The notes under the pieces were generated by a model, which saw only the letters and a program-made list of their open reading frames with translations, was not told the origin of the DNA and did not search any database. DNA of 64,000 bases, from positions 1-64,000 of the forward strand of contig NZ_JAPRAT010000009.1 of the NCBI RefSeq assembly GCF_026805325.1. Reading direction: 5' to 3'. This stretch comes from Natronobacillus azotifigens (GTDB lineage Bacteria > Bacillota > Bacilli > Bacillales > Amphibacillaceae). Position numbers and translations under genes: made by a program. Shown in pieces: positions 7,073-16,041 of this stretch; within the stretch, counting starts at the first letter, position 1; every line of letters begins with the position of its first letter.

Positions 7073-7639
7073 ATGACGGATAACGAACGGCTTCTACTTG
7101 GGTCGTGGATTGATGCAATTGGTACAGATATCTCCGCCATTGCAGAAATTCGAAATTTAGCGGGTATCAATACGATTAATAATAAACTTGTCGCCATTGG
7201 TGAAGGATTGCAAGCGGTTGGCTCTTTCTTAATTGGTACCGTTACAACGGATGATCCACTAAATTTTGCGGGGAACTGGATTGATGGAATTGGTGCTGCA
7301 ACAAGTTCCTACGGTGCCTATCTTCAATTTTTGGATGAAGAAGATGGAGAGGATAATGTTCGAATTGAGATTTTAGGTGACTCATTTCAGTCGATCGGAT
7401 CTGCGATTAGCGCATATGCGGATCACCGAATCGGGGAACGAGATTATGCGCTTGGTAATGTGTTACAAAGTTTAGGTGCTGGATTAGAAGCGATTGGCGC
7501 TTTATTTGAACTGAATGGTCAAGAAAGAATAGGACAATGGATTGGGACGAAAGGTGCAATTGTTCAGTCTATGGGTTCTAACTATAACGCGATCGTTACT
7601 ACCAAAGAAATCATGGAAGAAGAAAGGGGAAATCCGTAA
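7073..7639 (+). CDS. DUF6944-type internally repetitive protein, 188 aa
   Basis: The protein is built of about four repeats of 40-45 residues, each with the pattern G-x-W/F-I/x-x-G/S-I-G-A/S: GSWIDAIGT, GNWIDGIGA, GDSFQSIGS, GNVLQSLGA and GQWIGTKGA, spaced by charged stretches. It has no signal peptide, membrane helix or cysteine. The composition matches the Bacillaceae DUF6944 family of repetitive proteins, whose function is unknown to me. Start ATG at 7073 follows GAGGTGGTGAG. It is a single-gene unit. The repeats and hydrophobic faces suggest a self-associating structural protein, which is inference. Confidence 0.65.
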   Translation: MTDNERLLLGSWIDAIGTDISAIAEIRNLAGINTINNKLVAIGEGLQAVGSFLIGTVTTDDPLNFAGNWIDGIGAATSSYGAYLQFLDEEDGEDNVRIEILGDSFQSIGSAISAYADHRIGERDYALGNVLQSLGAGLEAIGALFELNGQERIGQWIGTKGAIVQSMGSNYNAIVTTKEIMEEERGNP

Positions 7640-7662
7640 CAGATACAGAATTTGTCTCATGA

Positions 7663-7692
7663 CGAAAAAAAGAGATGGAATGCATCCATCTC
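7663..7692 (-). terminator. terminator of the catalase operon
   Basis: GAGATGGA (7672-7679) pairs with TCCATCTC (7685-7692). On the minus strand the stem is followed by seven T (bases 7665-7671 as A on the plus strand), so it terminates the minus-strand operon at 7747-8875. Confidence 0.75.
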
Positions 7693-7746
7693 AGTGAGTG
7701 TTTAAACATACATTTGTAGAAAAATCTTGCCTTTAGAATTTTCCCT

Positions 7747-8643
7747 TTATATATTTTCCATTAGACGTTTAGCGATTCGTTCATAATCATCCCGGTCGAT
7801 ACCAGGAGCGAACTGTTCCGGTAATTCTTCGAGGTTAGGAATAGGAGCCCCCTTTGGAGATCCTTCTTTTACAATTAATTTCGCTCCACTCTCTGGATTT
7901 TGTCCTTTCCAAATTTGTCTAATATCGACATAGTCTCCAACATCATTCCACGTATATAAAACATTACTCAATCCTTGTTCCTCGAATTTTTTCGCATGAT
8001 CGAATTTGGTATTTGATAGATCTGGCACGGGTACTAGCTTCTTCACATCAACCCCAGTCGCTATTTCTAGTGCCTTTGCGTACGCTAATACGTGTGTTCC
8101 CCCTCGGACCAATAAGTATCCGATCATTTCACGAGCAGTCTCGTGCTCGGTCATTTCATAAACACGCATTTTATGTGTACGAGCACCTATTTCTAAGAAA
8201 AAGTTATGAAGTAAATCTAACACTAAGTTACCACTACTAAAAACATTATCTCCACGCCAAGCATTTCCCATCGAATCTCCAGCCAATGCTGTTTGGGCAG
8301 TGGCGATAAATTGATAAGTATTTCTAGCATCTTTTCCTTCTCGTAAAGGGGTTACATCTGGATCTCCAGTATAAAAAGTGTTGTCTTTGGATAATAAATT
8401 GATGGCATTGCTAACTAATTCTACATGACCAAATTCTTCTGCTGTTATACTTGCAACAAGATCATAGAACGGTTTTAGTTTATCTTTTCGGCGAAAGTTA
8501 AAGGATTGAAACATGTAATTGTTTAATGTGGACATCTCACCAAATTTACCGCCCAGCAGTTCTTGAACGGCGGCAGCGGCATTTGGATCGCCATGTTCTG
8601 GAATTGGTAAAGGGATAAGCATGCGGTTTTCCCGTTTGAACAT
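7747..8643 (-). CDS. manganese catalase, 298 aa
   Basis: This is a ferritin-like di-manganese catalase that converts hydrogen peroxide to water and oxygen. The metal ligands are visible: E36 in GEMST, E70 and H73 in the EExGHVE motif, E151 in FLEIGAR and H184 in GGTHVLAY. Their spacing matches known Mn-catalases. Length is as usual for the YdbD/YjqC group of Bacillus. The start follows AAGGAGG at 8 bases. It lies 13 bases behind the YuzF-like gene and forms an operon with it. The C-terminal part carries the Pro/Gly-rich tail typical of the family. Cytoplasmic; heme-free peroxide defence. Confidence 0.92.
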   Translation of the reverse strand: MFKRENRMLIPLPIPEHGDPNAAAAVQELLGGKFGEMSTLNNYMFQSFNFRRKDKLKPFYDLVASITAEEFGHVELVSNAINLLSKDNTFYTGDPDVTPLREGKDARNTYQFIATAQTALAGDSMGNAWRGDNVFSSGNLVLDLLHNFFLEIGARTHKMRVYEMTEHETAREMIGYLLVRGGTHVLAYAKALEIATGVDVKKLVPVPDLSNTKFDHAKKFEEQGLSNVLYTWNDVGDYVDIRQIWKGQNPESGAKLIVKEGSPKGAPIPNLEELPEQFAPGIDRDDYERIAKRLMENI

Positions 8644-8656
8644 TACAAAATCCTCC

Positions 8657-8875
8657 TTATTTTCTTGGAATCACCCAAACAATTTGTTCTGTACGAATAA
8701 AGTAAGGAGAACCTCCCGATTCAACGATAATATGGTCTGGCATAACCGTTGTTAAATGTCCTGTTACGGTTCCTTTTGTTGTTTGAACAACGATTGTAGC
8801 TTGGAGAAGCCCTTGTAACGATTGATACAGATACGTATCAATCGAACTTACAAAAGATGGTGTCTGATGACTCAT
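8657..8875 (-). CDS. YuzF-like DUF2642 protein, 72 aa
   Basis: A small beta-rich protein with IVVQTTKGTVTGHLTTV followed by PDHIIVES and a terminal YFIRTEQIVWVIP. This is the LSM-like pattern of DUF2642 (YuzF) proteins, common in spore-forming Bacilli. The start ATG follows AGGAGGATACAACATC. It is the first gene of the operon with manganese catalase, an arrangement seen for coat-associated proteins, but a coat role here is inference. Molecular function unknown. Confidence 0.7.
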   Translation of the reverse strand: MSHQTPSFVSSIDTYLYQSLQGLLQATIVVQTTKGTVTGHLTTVMPDHIIVESGGSPYFIRTEQIVWVIPRK

Positions 8876-9109
8876 GATGTTGTATCCTCCTTTGTTAGTG
8901 ACCTAAACAGTTCATTGTATGTAAATCATCTGTGAAATATGTAGGAAATCACAATAGCTCTCTGAATACAAAGACTTCTAAGTTGTTTTGATGGCATAGA
9001 GGAATCAAGTCAGTTATAATAATATTGGCAAACGATATCCATATAATTGGTGTAATTAGCAACTTATCTCATGATGACATTATATTCTAAAAGTTTGGAA
9101 GGTGTTTCG

Positions 9110-10003
9110 ATGGAAAAAGTTGGTTTAGTATTAGAAGGTGGAGGTATGCGAGGAGTATATACTTCAGGTGTATTGGATTATTTTATGGAGCAAGACTTAT
9201 ATTTTCCTTATATTATCGGTGTCTCTGCAGGAGCTTGTAATGCCCTTTCTTACTTATCACGTCAAGTCGGTAGAAGTAGAGAAGTAAATGTTAATTATGC
9301 AAGCGACAAGAGGTATATCAATTATCGAAATCTATTAAAAGGCAAAGGAATCTTTAATATGGATTTTCTATTTAATGATATTCCTAATCGTCTCGTTCCA
9401 TTTGATTATGAAGCGTTTCATGCAGCCCAAGAAAGATTAGTGATTCCTACAACAGATTGCCAAACTGGACAGGCTCACTATTTTGAAAAAGAAGATAGAA
9501 GTGAAAAGGTAATTTCAGCGGTAAAAGCATCAAGTAGCCTACCGCTCGTTGGGAAAATGGTTGAACTGGATGGGAAAGAGCTTTTAGACGGTGGAATAGC
9601 TGATCCTATTCCCATTAAGAAATCTGTAGAAGATGGCAACGAAAAGCACGTGATTATTTTAACGAGACCAAAAGGATATCAGAAAAAACCTTTTCGGGCT
9701 AAGGTTACAGCTAATCTCGTTTATTCGAATCATAAGAATTTGGTGAGCGCATTAGACAAACGACATGAAATATATAATCAGTCATTACAATATATTGAAG
9801 AGTTAGAGGCCGCTGGAAAAGCTTATGTGATTCGTCCGCAGGAAAACGAGGTAGTAAAACGAACGGAAAAAGACCCAGAAAAACTGCAAGAACTTTATTT
9901 GAGAGGGTATAATGCTGCTATCTCACACGCGGATTCTTTAAAGCGTTGGCTTTATAAAAATGCTGCGAAAGATACTCAAGCTAAAGTTGAGACTATTTAC
10001 TAA
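9110..10003 (+). CDS. patatin-like phospholipase, 297 aa
   Basis: A serine acyl hydrolase of the patatin (PNPLA) family. The oxyanion motif GGGMRG lies at residues 10-15, the nucleophile elbow GVSAG has Ser39, and the catalytic Asp sits in LLDGGIADP near residue 160. The C-terminal third matches the extra domain of YjjU-like bacterial patatins. I chose ATG 9110, which has GGAAGGTG five bases upstream; an in-frame ATG at 9071 has no site and would add 13 residues unlike the family. It is probably cytoplasmic, as no signal peptide is seen. The natural lipid substrate is unknown. It stands alone between divergent and short genes. Confidence 0.85.
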   Translation: MEKVGLVLEGGGMRGVYTSGVLDYFMEQDLYFPYIIGVSAGACNALSYLSRQVGRSREVNVNYASDKRYINYRNLLKGKGIFNMDFLFNDIPNRLVPFDYEAFHAAQERLVIPTTDCQTGQAHYFEKEDRSEKVISAVKASSSLPLVGKMVELDGKELLDGGIADPIPIKKSVEDGNEKHVIILTRPKGYQKKPFRAKVTANLVYSNHKNLVSALDKRHEIYNQSLQYIEELEAAGKAYVIRPQENEVVKRTEKDPEKLQELYLRGYNAAISHADSLKRWLYKNAAKDTQAKVETIY

Positions 10004-10107
10004 ATTATTTTTGAAAGAGCAGATGAGTTGGATCGATGATAACCAGATTATCGGGTATAATTGAAAAGGAAGGGTAGCTCGTTTTTGAAAGAACTGGGGG
10101 TAAAGTA

Positions 10108-10299
10108 GTGGACGGAACAAAGAGAAGCCAAATCAACATAGGAAGCAAGGTACTTGTTGTCCAAAAACAACATCAACGAACGGGTGAGTTAACCGAAGGG
10201 GTAGTGAAGCGTATATTGACGAACTCGGCACAACATCCTCATGGAATTAAAGTAATGTTGGAAAACGACATTGTTGGTCGTGTGAAAGAAGTAAAATAG
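10108..10299 (+). CDS. ywbE: YwbE family protein, 63 aa
   Basis: A small basic protein with INIGSKVLVVQK, QRTGELTEGVVKRIL, HPHGIKV and a final DIVGRVKEV, the recognisable YwbE (DUF2196) sequence of Bacillus and other bacteria. It folds as a KOW/SH3-like small barrel, and its function is not established. The start is GTG at 10108 behind CTGGGGG. The gene is followed directly by a terminator, so it is the end of its transcript. Confidence 0.8.
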   Translation: MDGTKRSQINIGSKVLVVQKQHQRTGELTEGVVKRILTNSAQHPHGIKVMLENDIVGRVKEVK

Positions 10300-10308
10300 T
10301 AGGTTTTA

Positions 10309-10341
10309 AAAGCGATGATCTCGTATAGATTATCGCTTTTT
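10309..10341 (+). terminator. terminator after ywbE
   Basis: AAAGCGATGATCT (10309-10321) pairs with AGATTATCGCTTT (10327-10339) with one G-T pair and a T-run. Confidence 0.8.
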
Positions 10342-10510
10342 ATATTTATTTTTTCCAAAAAAGACTCTGGTTTTAATTAGCCGAATACTCCCAATAATTG
10401 AAGGATCATTTTTAGAAAATAACAATATTGTCATTAAATTAACTAAAAAAACCAAATATATATGATAAAATGTAAAAAAAGTAAGATTCATCAAAAGGAG
10501 GAGAAGGTTA

Positions 10511-11971
10511 TTGAGTTATAAAGATCTGCAAGATTTTATTTTGACCTTAGAGAAAAAGAATGAATTAGTTCGAATTAAAACAGAAGTAGATTCGGAGTTG
10601 GAAATAACAGAAATTACCGATCGGATCTCTAAATTGTATGGTCCGGCAATGTTGTTTGAAAATGTCAAAGGATCTGAGTTTCCAGTTCTTATCAATGCGA
10701 TGGGATCTTATGAAAGAATGAGTATGGCGTTAGGTGTAGAAGCGTTAGACGATATTGCAGATGGAATTGGTGAATTTATCGATATGTCCAACTATCTAGG
10801 GCTAATGAAAAAAATCAAATCGCTTCCACGCTTGAGTCGGCTGGCAAGTGTTTTCCCTCTAAAAGTTCCTACAAAGGGCGATTGTCAGGAAGTCATTGAT
10901 CGTGATCCTGATCTATCTAAGTTACCGATTTTGAAATGTTGGCCAGGCGATGCAGGGAGATTTATTACATTGCCGTTAGTTATGACGAAAGATCCGGAGA
11001 CTGGAATTCAAAATACAGGAATGTATCGTCTGCAAATTTTTGATAAAAAAACAACGGGAATGCATTGGCACTTACATAAAGATGGTCGGGAGATTTATGA
11101 GAAGTATCGGGAACGTGGTGGGAAAATGCCCGTATCTATTGCTTTAGGTTGTGATCCTGCTATTACCTATGCGGCTACTGCGCCATTACCGAAGATGATT
11201 GACGAAATGATGTTTGCAGGGTATTTACGAAAAAAACCAGTTAAACTTGTGAAGTCGATAACAAACGATATTTATGTGCCCGCTAATGCGGAGTTCATTA
11301 TTGAAGGCTATGTAGACGTGAATGAGCCGCTAAGAACAGAGGGTCCTTTTGGTGATCATACAGGATATTACTCTTTAGCAGATCTTTATCCTTCTTTTCA
11401 TGTGAAATGCATCACAAGTAAAAAGAACCCAGTATACCCAACAACGATTGTTGGGAAACCACCAATGGAAGATTGTTACATGGGAAAAGCGACAGAAAGA
11501 ATTTTTTTACCTTTATTGAAAATGCAGTTTCCTGAGATTGTTGATCATCATTTTCCTTTAGAAGGTGTTTTTCATAATTGTGTGATTGTTTCAATTAAAA
11601 AACGTTATCCAGGTCATGCAAAGAAAATTATGAATTCTCTCTGGGGATTCGGTCAAATGATGTATACGAAGATGATTATTGTTGTTGATGAACAGATAAA
11701 ACCGAGTGATGTGTCGACGGTTGCGTGGAAAGTTTTTAACAATATTGATGCAAAGAGAGATATCGTTATCTCAGAAGGCCCATTAGATGCACTAGATCAT
11801 GCCTCGAATCTGCCTCATCTGGGACATCGCCTTGGTATTGATGCAACGAAAAAATGGCCAAGCGAAGGTTATACAAGAGATTGGCCAGACGATATTGAAA
11901 TGTCAGAGGATGTGAAAAACCTTGTTACAAGCAGATGGAGTGAGTACGGCTTGGATAAATTTACGAAATAA
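10511..11971 (+). CDS. UbiD-family decarboxylase (MqnL-like), 486 aa
   Basis: This is a UbiD enzyme that removes a carboxyl group from an aromatic or prenylated aromatic acid using prenylated FMN. EGPFGDHTGYY starts near residue 277 and is typical of the family, as are GMYRLQ and the GKPPMED stretch. The length is normal. The start is TTG at 10511 behind AAGGAGGAG. The UbiA and UbiX genes follow directly. In Gram-positives without a UQ pathway, a UbiD-UbiA-UbiX set corresponds to MqnL, MqnP and MqnM, which act late in the futalosine route to menaquinone. The assignment to that route is inference from gene content. Confidence 0.85.
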   Translation: MSYKDLQDFILTLEKKNELVRIKTEVDSELEITEITDRISKLYGPAMLFENVKGSEFPVLINAMGSYERMSMALGVEALDDIADGIGEFIDMSNYLGLMKKIKSLPRLSRLASVFPLKVPTKGDCQEVIDRDPDLSKLPILKCWPGDAGRFITLPLVMTKDPETGIQNTGMYRLQIFDKKTTGMHWHLHKDGREIYEKYRERGGKMPVSIALGCDPAITYAATAPLPKMIDEMMFAGYLRKKPVKLVKSITNDIYVPANAEFIIEGYVDVNEPLRTEGPFGDHTGYYSLADLYPSFHVKCITSKKNPVYPTTIVGKPPMEDCYMGKATERIFLPLLKMQFPEIVDHHFPLEGVFHNCVIVSIKKRYPGHAKKIMNSLWGFGQMMYTKMIIVVDEQIKPSDVSTVAWKVFNNIDAKRDIVISEGPLDALDHASNLPHLGHRLGIDATKKWPSEGYTRDWPDDIEMSEDVKNLVTSRWSEYGLDKFTK

Positions 11972-11972
11972 A

Positions 11973-12815
11973 ATGAAAGATTACGGAGCATTAGTCATGT
12001 TTTCTCACACGATTTTTTCTTTATCATTTGCGATTATATCGATGTTGCTAGCGAATAATGGCATCCCAGGTTTTTATACTGTATTTTGGATTTTAGTCGC
12101 TTTTTTAGCAGCACGAACTGGTGCGAACGCTTTAAATCGTGTAATTGATGCAGAGATTGATGCAAAAAATCCACGAACAGCAACTAGACAATTACCACAA
12201 GGATTGTTAAATAAAAAGGAAGTACTATTATTCGCTATTTGCTGCTTTGGTATTATGTTATTTGCAGCAGCGATGTTAAACCCACTATGTTTATACCTTT
12301 CACCGATAGCGTTATTTTTTATGGTGATTTATTCGTATACAAAGCGTTTCACTTTTCTCTGTCATATTATTTTAGGAATTAGTTGTGCGGCGGCTCCGGT
12401 GGGTGCGTGGATTGCTGTTACAGGAGAAATGACTTGGGTAGCTTTTTTTATGGGAGCCGCAAACACAGCCTGGGTTGCAGGTTTTGATACGATTTATGGA
12501 GCGCAAGATTATCAATTTGATCGTGAAAATGGATTGCATTCTATCCCAGCTACTTTTGGTTTGCGATATGGGCTGTATATAGCAGGATTGCTTCATATAG
12601 CTACAATTGTATTTCTTGTATTTGTTGGGATGTTAAGTGAGCAGATTCACTTGTTTTATTATATTGGGCTTGGGGTTGTTACCATCTTATTTTTTATTCA
12701 GCATAGCCTCGTTTCACCCTCAAACTTAAAGAATGTGAGTATAGCTTCTTATAGTATAAATCAGCTGGTTAGTGTGATTTTCTTATTCTTTGGTTTGATC
12801 GACATTATTTGGTAA
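11973..12815 (+). CDS. UbiA-family prenyltransferase (MqnP-like)
   Basis: An integral membrane prenyltransferase with about eight helices. The first Asp-rich motif is NRVIDAEIDAKNPRTA and the second is DTIYGAQDYQFDREN, both needed for Mg and prenyl-diphosphate binding. It would attach the isoprenoid chain to a naphthoate acceptor, with the decarboxylase at 10511 and flavin enzyme at 12847. The start is uncertain: ATG 11973 lies just after the UbiD stop and has no clear ribosome site; in-frame GTG 11940 and TTG 11922 lie inside ubiD. Translational coupling is likely in each case. Confidence 0.85.
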   Translation: MKDYGALVMFSHTIFSLSFAIISMLLANNGIPGFYTVFWILVAFLAARTGANALNRVIDAEIDAKNPRTATRQLPQGLLNKKEVLLFAICCFGIMLFAAAMLNPLCLYLSPIALFFMVIYSYTKRFTFLCHIILGISCAAAPVGAWIAVTGEMTWVAFFMGAANTAWVAGFDTIYGAQDYQFDRENGLHSIPATFGLRYGLYIAGLLHIATIVFLVFVGMLSEQIHLFYYIGLGVVTILFFIQHSLVSPSNLKNVSIASYSINQLVSVIFLFFGLIDIIW

Positions 12816-12846
12816 AAGAATTTTTTGTTAATTAGGAGCGTTTTTT

Positions 12847-13422
12847 ATGAAAAAAGTTGTTGTAGGTATTACAGGAGCGAGTGGGAGCATTTATGCAAAA
12901 ACACTGATAGATGAATTACTAAAACACGAAATACATACCCATGTTATTTTTACTGAAACAGGAAAAAAAGTGATGGAATATGAAACAGAATCATTGGTAG
13001 ATTCGTGGATTGAATCATTAGAAAAAAATTTTCGGCATTTTACACTGGAAGATAATAATAATCTTTTTTCTGGTGTTGCTAGTGGTTCCTATTCTTTTGA
13101 TGCAGCAATAATTCTACCTTGTTCAATGGGGACGTTGGCGGAAATTAGTCAAGGATTAGCAAAAAATCTTTTGTGTCGTGTTGCAGATGTGGCAATGAAA
13201 GAAAATCGTAAATTAGTGATTGTGCCTAGAGAGACACCGTTAAACGCGATCCATTTAGAGAATATGTTAAAACTATCTCGACTAGGAGTATCCATTTTAC
13301 CGGCAATGCCAGGTTTTTATCATCGACCTACCTCGATGGAAGACCTCATTGATTTTGTTGTAGGGAAAATTTTTGATCATATTGGCATTGAAAATAATTT
13401 ATTTGATAGGTGGGGAAATTAG
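12847..13422 (+). CDS. UbiX-family flavin prenyltransferase, 191 aa
   Basis: This enzyme makes prenylated FMN, the cofactor needed by UbiD. The N-terminus GITGASGSIYAK is the FMN-binding Rossmann loop; CSMGTLAEISQG and the RETPLNAIHLENM motif are diagnostic of UbiX/Pad1. The length is standard. It lies in the same operon, behind TTAGGAGCG, so cofactor supply and decarboxylase are made together. The lipoprotein gene starts at the base after the stop. Confidence 0.92.
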   Translation: MKKVVVGITGASGSIYAKTLIDELLKHEIHTHVIFTETGKKVMEYETESLVDSWIESLEKNFRHFTLEDNNNLFSGVASGSYSFDAAIILPCSMGTLAEISQGLAKNLLCRVADVAMKENRKLVIVPRETPLNAIHLENMLKLSRLGVSILPAMPGFYHRPTSMEDLIDFVVGKIFDHIGIENNLFDRWGN

Positions 13423-14352
13423 ATGAAAAGATATTTATTTTTATTTTTTTGTAGCATATTATTGGTTGCTTGCAATACAGATCCAGCTGCTTCTACAGAA
13501 GCGTTGCAAGAGTTGAATTTTGGTGCAATTGGTTCTGTGGATGTTTTACCAATTGTAATCGCAGAAGAAAATGGTTATTTTTCTGATGAGAATCTTATTG
13601 TAAATTTTGAGAGCTTTACAAGCGCAAATGATCGAGATGCTGCATTTATTAGTGGTAATTTAGATGGGATTGTAGGCGATGTAGTTGCGATAAGTCTTTA
13701 TCAGAATGGCGGAACAGATGTGAAAATTACTGGTATTACTGATGGGGACTTTACATTAGTTGCTAGACAAAATGCAGGAATTGATCAAGTTGAAGATCTA
13801 GTTGCTCAACAAATTGCTATTTCGAATAATACATTAATTGAGTATTCTTTGGACAAAATTATCGAAAAATATAATGTATCAGAAGATGCAATTATCAAGA
13901 CAATCGTTCCAGCTTTACCTGTACGTTTAGAAATGTTACGGAATGATCAAGTAGATGCGGCATTATTACCAGAACCATTCTCAACTTTAGCAATTAATGA
14001 AGGTGCTGTGGTGCTGGGTAGTGCTAATGAGGAAGGGTATAATCCGTCTGTGTCAGCATTTTTACAAGAAGCTATTGAAAAGAAACCGGAAGAAATAAAA
14101 AGTTTTTATCGTGCTTACAATAAAGCGGTTGATTTTCTAAACCAGGCTTCCATTGATGAGTTTGAAGGTCTAATCATCGAAACAGTAGGCTATCCAGAAG
14201 ATATGAGAGGTTCAATCGAATTACCGACATTCAGGAAGAACGCCTTACCATCTGATAAGGAAGTTCAAGATGTAATTGATTGGGTTAACCAAAAAGAATT
14301 GATTGATAAAGAATTGACGCCAAATGATTTGATGGATGACATAGGGATTTAA
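13423..14352 (+). CDS. NMT1/THI5-like solute-binding lipoprotein, 309 aa
   Basis: The signal peptide ends in the lipobox LLVAC with Cys17, so the protein should be anchored outside the membrane. The mature part starts like SsuA/ThiY-type binding proteins: LNFGAIGSVDVLPIVIAEE, then GYFSDENLIV, and a later DAALLPEPFSTLA. These bind small organic molecules for ABC importers. No permease or ATPase gene is adjacent. It starts one base after the UbiX stop, behind AGGTGGGG, so it belongs to the ubiDAX operon. It may bind an aromatic precursor or a product of the pathway; that link is inference. Confidence 0.8.
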   Translation: MKRYLFLFFCSILLVACNTDPAASTEALQELNFGAIGSVDVLPIVIAEENGYFSDENLIVNFESFTSANDRDAAFISGNLDGIVGDVVAISLYQNGGTDVKITGITDGDFTLVARQNAGIDQVEDLVAQQIAISNNTLIEYSLDKIIEKYNVSEDAIIKTIVPALPVRLEMLRNDQVDAALLPEPFSTLAINEGAVVLGSANEEGYNPSVSAFLQEAIEKKPEEIKSFYRAYNKAVDFLNQASIDEFEGLIIETVGYPEDMRGSIELPTFRKNALPSDKEVQDVIDWVNQKELIDKELTPNDLMDDIGI

Positions 14353-14476
14353 CAAGGAACTACTAAGATAATAAAAAGAAGTGAATAAAAAGTACCTTTG
14401 AATTGGTATAATCGGTTTCTTATAATATTCCACAATAAATCCATACTATAACCAAACAAATGAAAGAGGTGATAGT

Positions 14477-14638
14477 ATGGATAGAAAAGCTCAAAATCGA
14501 AATGTAAACATAGCCAACAATCGAGTTAGTGACGGGCGCGATGTGGAATTTTCTGAAGAATTAGCAGATCATGAAGATATAGAAGCACAAGCAAGAGCTA
14601 AGGCCGCAGATAGACGAGCACATCAAAGAGAAGAGTAA
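14477..14638 (+). CDS. yfhD: YfhD family small protein, 53 aa
   Basis: A very polar small protein. The stretch DGRDVEFSEELADHEDIEAQ followed by ARAKAADRR is the conserved end of Bacillus YfhD-family proteins. The start ATG follows GAAAGAGGTGAT. No membrane segment. The function is unknown; the family is typical of spore-forming Bacilli. It is a single-gene transcript closed by a strong terminator. Confidence 0.75.
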   Translation: MDRKAQNRNVNIANNRVSDGRDVEFSEELADHEDIEAQARAKAADRRAHQREE

Positions 14639-14683
14639 AAGAAGAAGGCACTTATCATTTTCGATTTGTGCCTTCTTCTTTTT
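14639..14683 (+). terminator. terminator after yfhD
   Basis: AAGAAGAAGGCAC (14639-14651) pairs exactly with GTGCCTTCTTCTT (14668-14680), followed by T residues. Confidence 0.85.
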
Positions 14684-14755
14684 GGATACTTGATTACTGT
14701 TGTTAAATTTTACTAACAAGTTATAATAAATACATAGAATATGTAAAGGTGTGTG

Positions 14756-15526
14756 ATGGAAGTGGTTATGGATTGGAAAAAAATTTGGTTAAAAGAAGAA
14801 CAACAACCTTTTGAGGGATGGGATTTTGAATATCTCAATGGGCGTTGGGAAAGTGAACCATTGCCCTGGGATTATCGAAAAATAGTCAAGGATCACTTAA
14901 AGCCAACAGATTTTCTGCTCGACATGGGAACAGGTGGGGGAGAGATGCTCTTATCTTTTCAACACCCATACCAGCAAACCAGCGCGACAGAAGGCTATCT
15001 ACCAAACTATCAACTTTGTTTAAAAACATTAAGTGAGCTTGGGATAAATGTGAAATTTGTTGCTGAAGATGACCAATTAGATTTTCCTGATCAAAGTTTT
15101 GACCTAGTTATGAATCGTCATGAATCATTCGATGCAGCAGAAGTGTGGCGTGTATTGAAACCGAATGGGATATTTATTACTCAACAAGTTGGTGGATCAA
15201 ATAATCGCGATTTAGCAAGAAAACTAATAGGAGATGAAAATTTAGATTTTAAGCATGATTTACAAGAAAATATAGCGTTATTGAAGAAAGAAAGTTTTCA
15301 TATTCTTCAGCGACAAGAAGCATATCCTATCTTGAAATTTTATGATGTTGGTGCGCTGGTATATTTTGCAAAAATTATTCAGTGGGAATTTCCCAACTTT
15401 AGTGTGGAAGATAATTTTGCTCAGTTACTTGCATGCCAGCAAGAAGTAGATCAGAATGGATTTGTAAGCAGTACAGAACATCGATTTATTATCGTTGCAA
15501 AAAAAGGAGGAATGAAAGATGAGTGA
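14756..15526 (+). CDS. class I SAM-dependent methyltransferase, about 256 aa
   Basis: Motif I LLDMGTGGGE near residues 55-64 binds S-adenosylmethionine. The acidic end of the next strand (ATEGY), the motif FDLVMNRH and LKPNGIFITQQVGG follow in the usual order. The target substrate is unknown. The start could be ATG 14756 (AAAGGTG upstream) or ATG 14768 (GGAAGTGG upstream). The gene overlaps the DinB-family gene after it by 8 bases, so the two form an operon. A role in detoxification or small-molecule modification is possible but not shown by the sequence. Confidence 0.8.
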   Translation: MEVVMDWKKIWLKEEQQPFEGWDFEYLNGRWESEPLPWDYRKIVKDHLKPTDFLLDMGTGGGEMLLSFQHPYQQTSATEGYLPNYQLCLKTLSELGINVKFVAEDDQLDFPDQSFDLVMNRHESFDAAEVWRVLKPNGIFITQQVGGSNNRDLARKLIGDENLDFKHDLQENIALLKKESFHILQRQEAYPILKFYDVGALVYFAKIIQWEFPNFSVEDNFAQLLACQQEVDQNGFVSSTEHRFIIVAKKGGMKDE

Positions 15527-16013
15527 ATATAGAAATTTACTGATATCATTCGAAACATTTATTCCTTGGCTAGAAAATTTAAACGACGTTGAAGAAACTT
15601 TGTTTTTCAAACCGGTCAAAGAAGGGAAATGGTCAACAGCAGAAATTATAGCACATATTATGTTTTGGGATAAATATATTATGCAAGAGGTAATTCCGCA
15701 AATGCACGAAGGTGCTGAGGTGTTGACAGAGGAAGATTTTCAAGTGATCAATGAACAAGCAGCTAATTATGTGAAATCATCGAATAAGAACAAAAATCAA
15801 TTAATCGATGAATGTATTGTTGCGCGAGGTGAACTCATGTCTTTCCTGAAGAATAAGTCAGAAGAAGATTTCTTTTCGCGTTTTACATTGAATGGTGAAA
15901 CAGTTGATCAGTATACCGGCTACCCGCATACTCTATTTAATTATATCGCTTGTTTTGTTTGGCATGATAATCATCATAAAGAACAGGTGGAGAAGTTCTT
16001 AGCAGCTAGTTGA
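15519..16013 (+). CDS. DinB-family metal-dependent protein, 164 aa
   Basis: A four-helix-bundle DinB/YfiT-like protein. The expected three-histidine metal site is visible: H46 in AEIIAHIMFW, and H149 and H153 in the C-terminal HDNHHKEQ. The N-terminal motif W..aEiiaHi is typical. Members act as thiol-dependent transferases or hydrolases, often with unknown substrate. The start overlaps the methyltransferase gene and follows AAAGGAGG. The tandem array begins about 30 bases after the stop. Confidence 0.8.
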   Translation: MSEYRNLLISFETFIPWLENLNDVEETLFFKPVKEGKWSTAEIIAHIMFWDKYIMQEVIPQMHEGAEVLTEEDFQVINEQAANYVKSSNKNKNQLIDECIVARGELMSFLKNKSEEDFFSRFTLNGETVDQYTGYPHTLFNYIACFVWHDNHHKEQVEKFLAAS

Positions 16014-16041
16014 TTCGGAATATATGGTGAGAAGATAGGTG

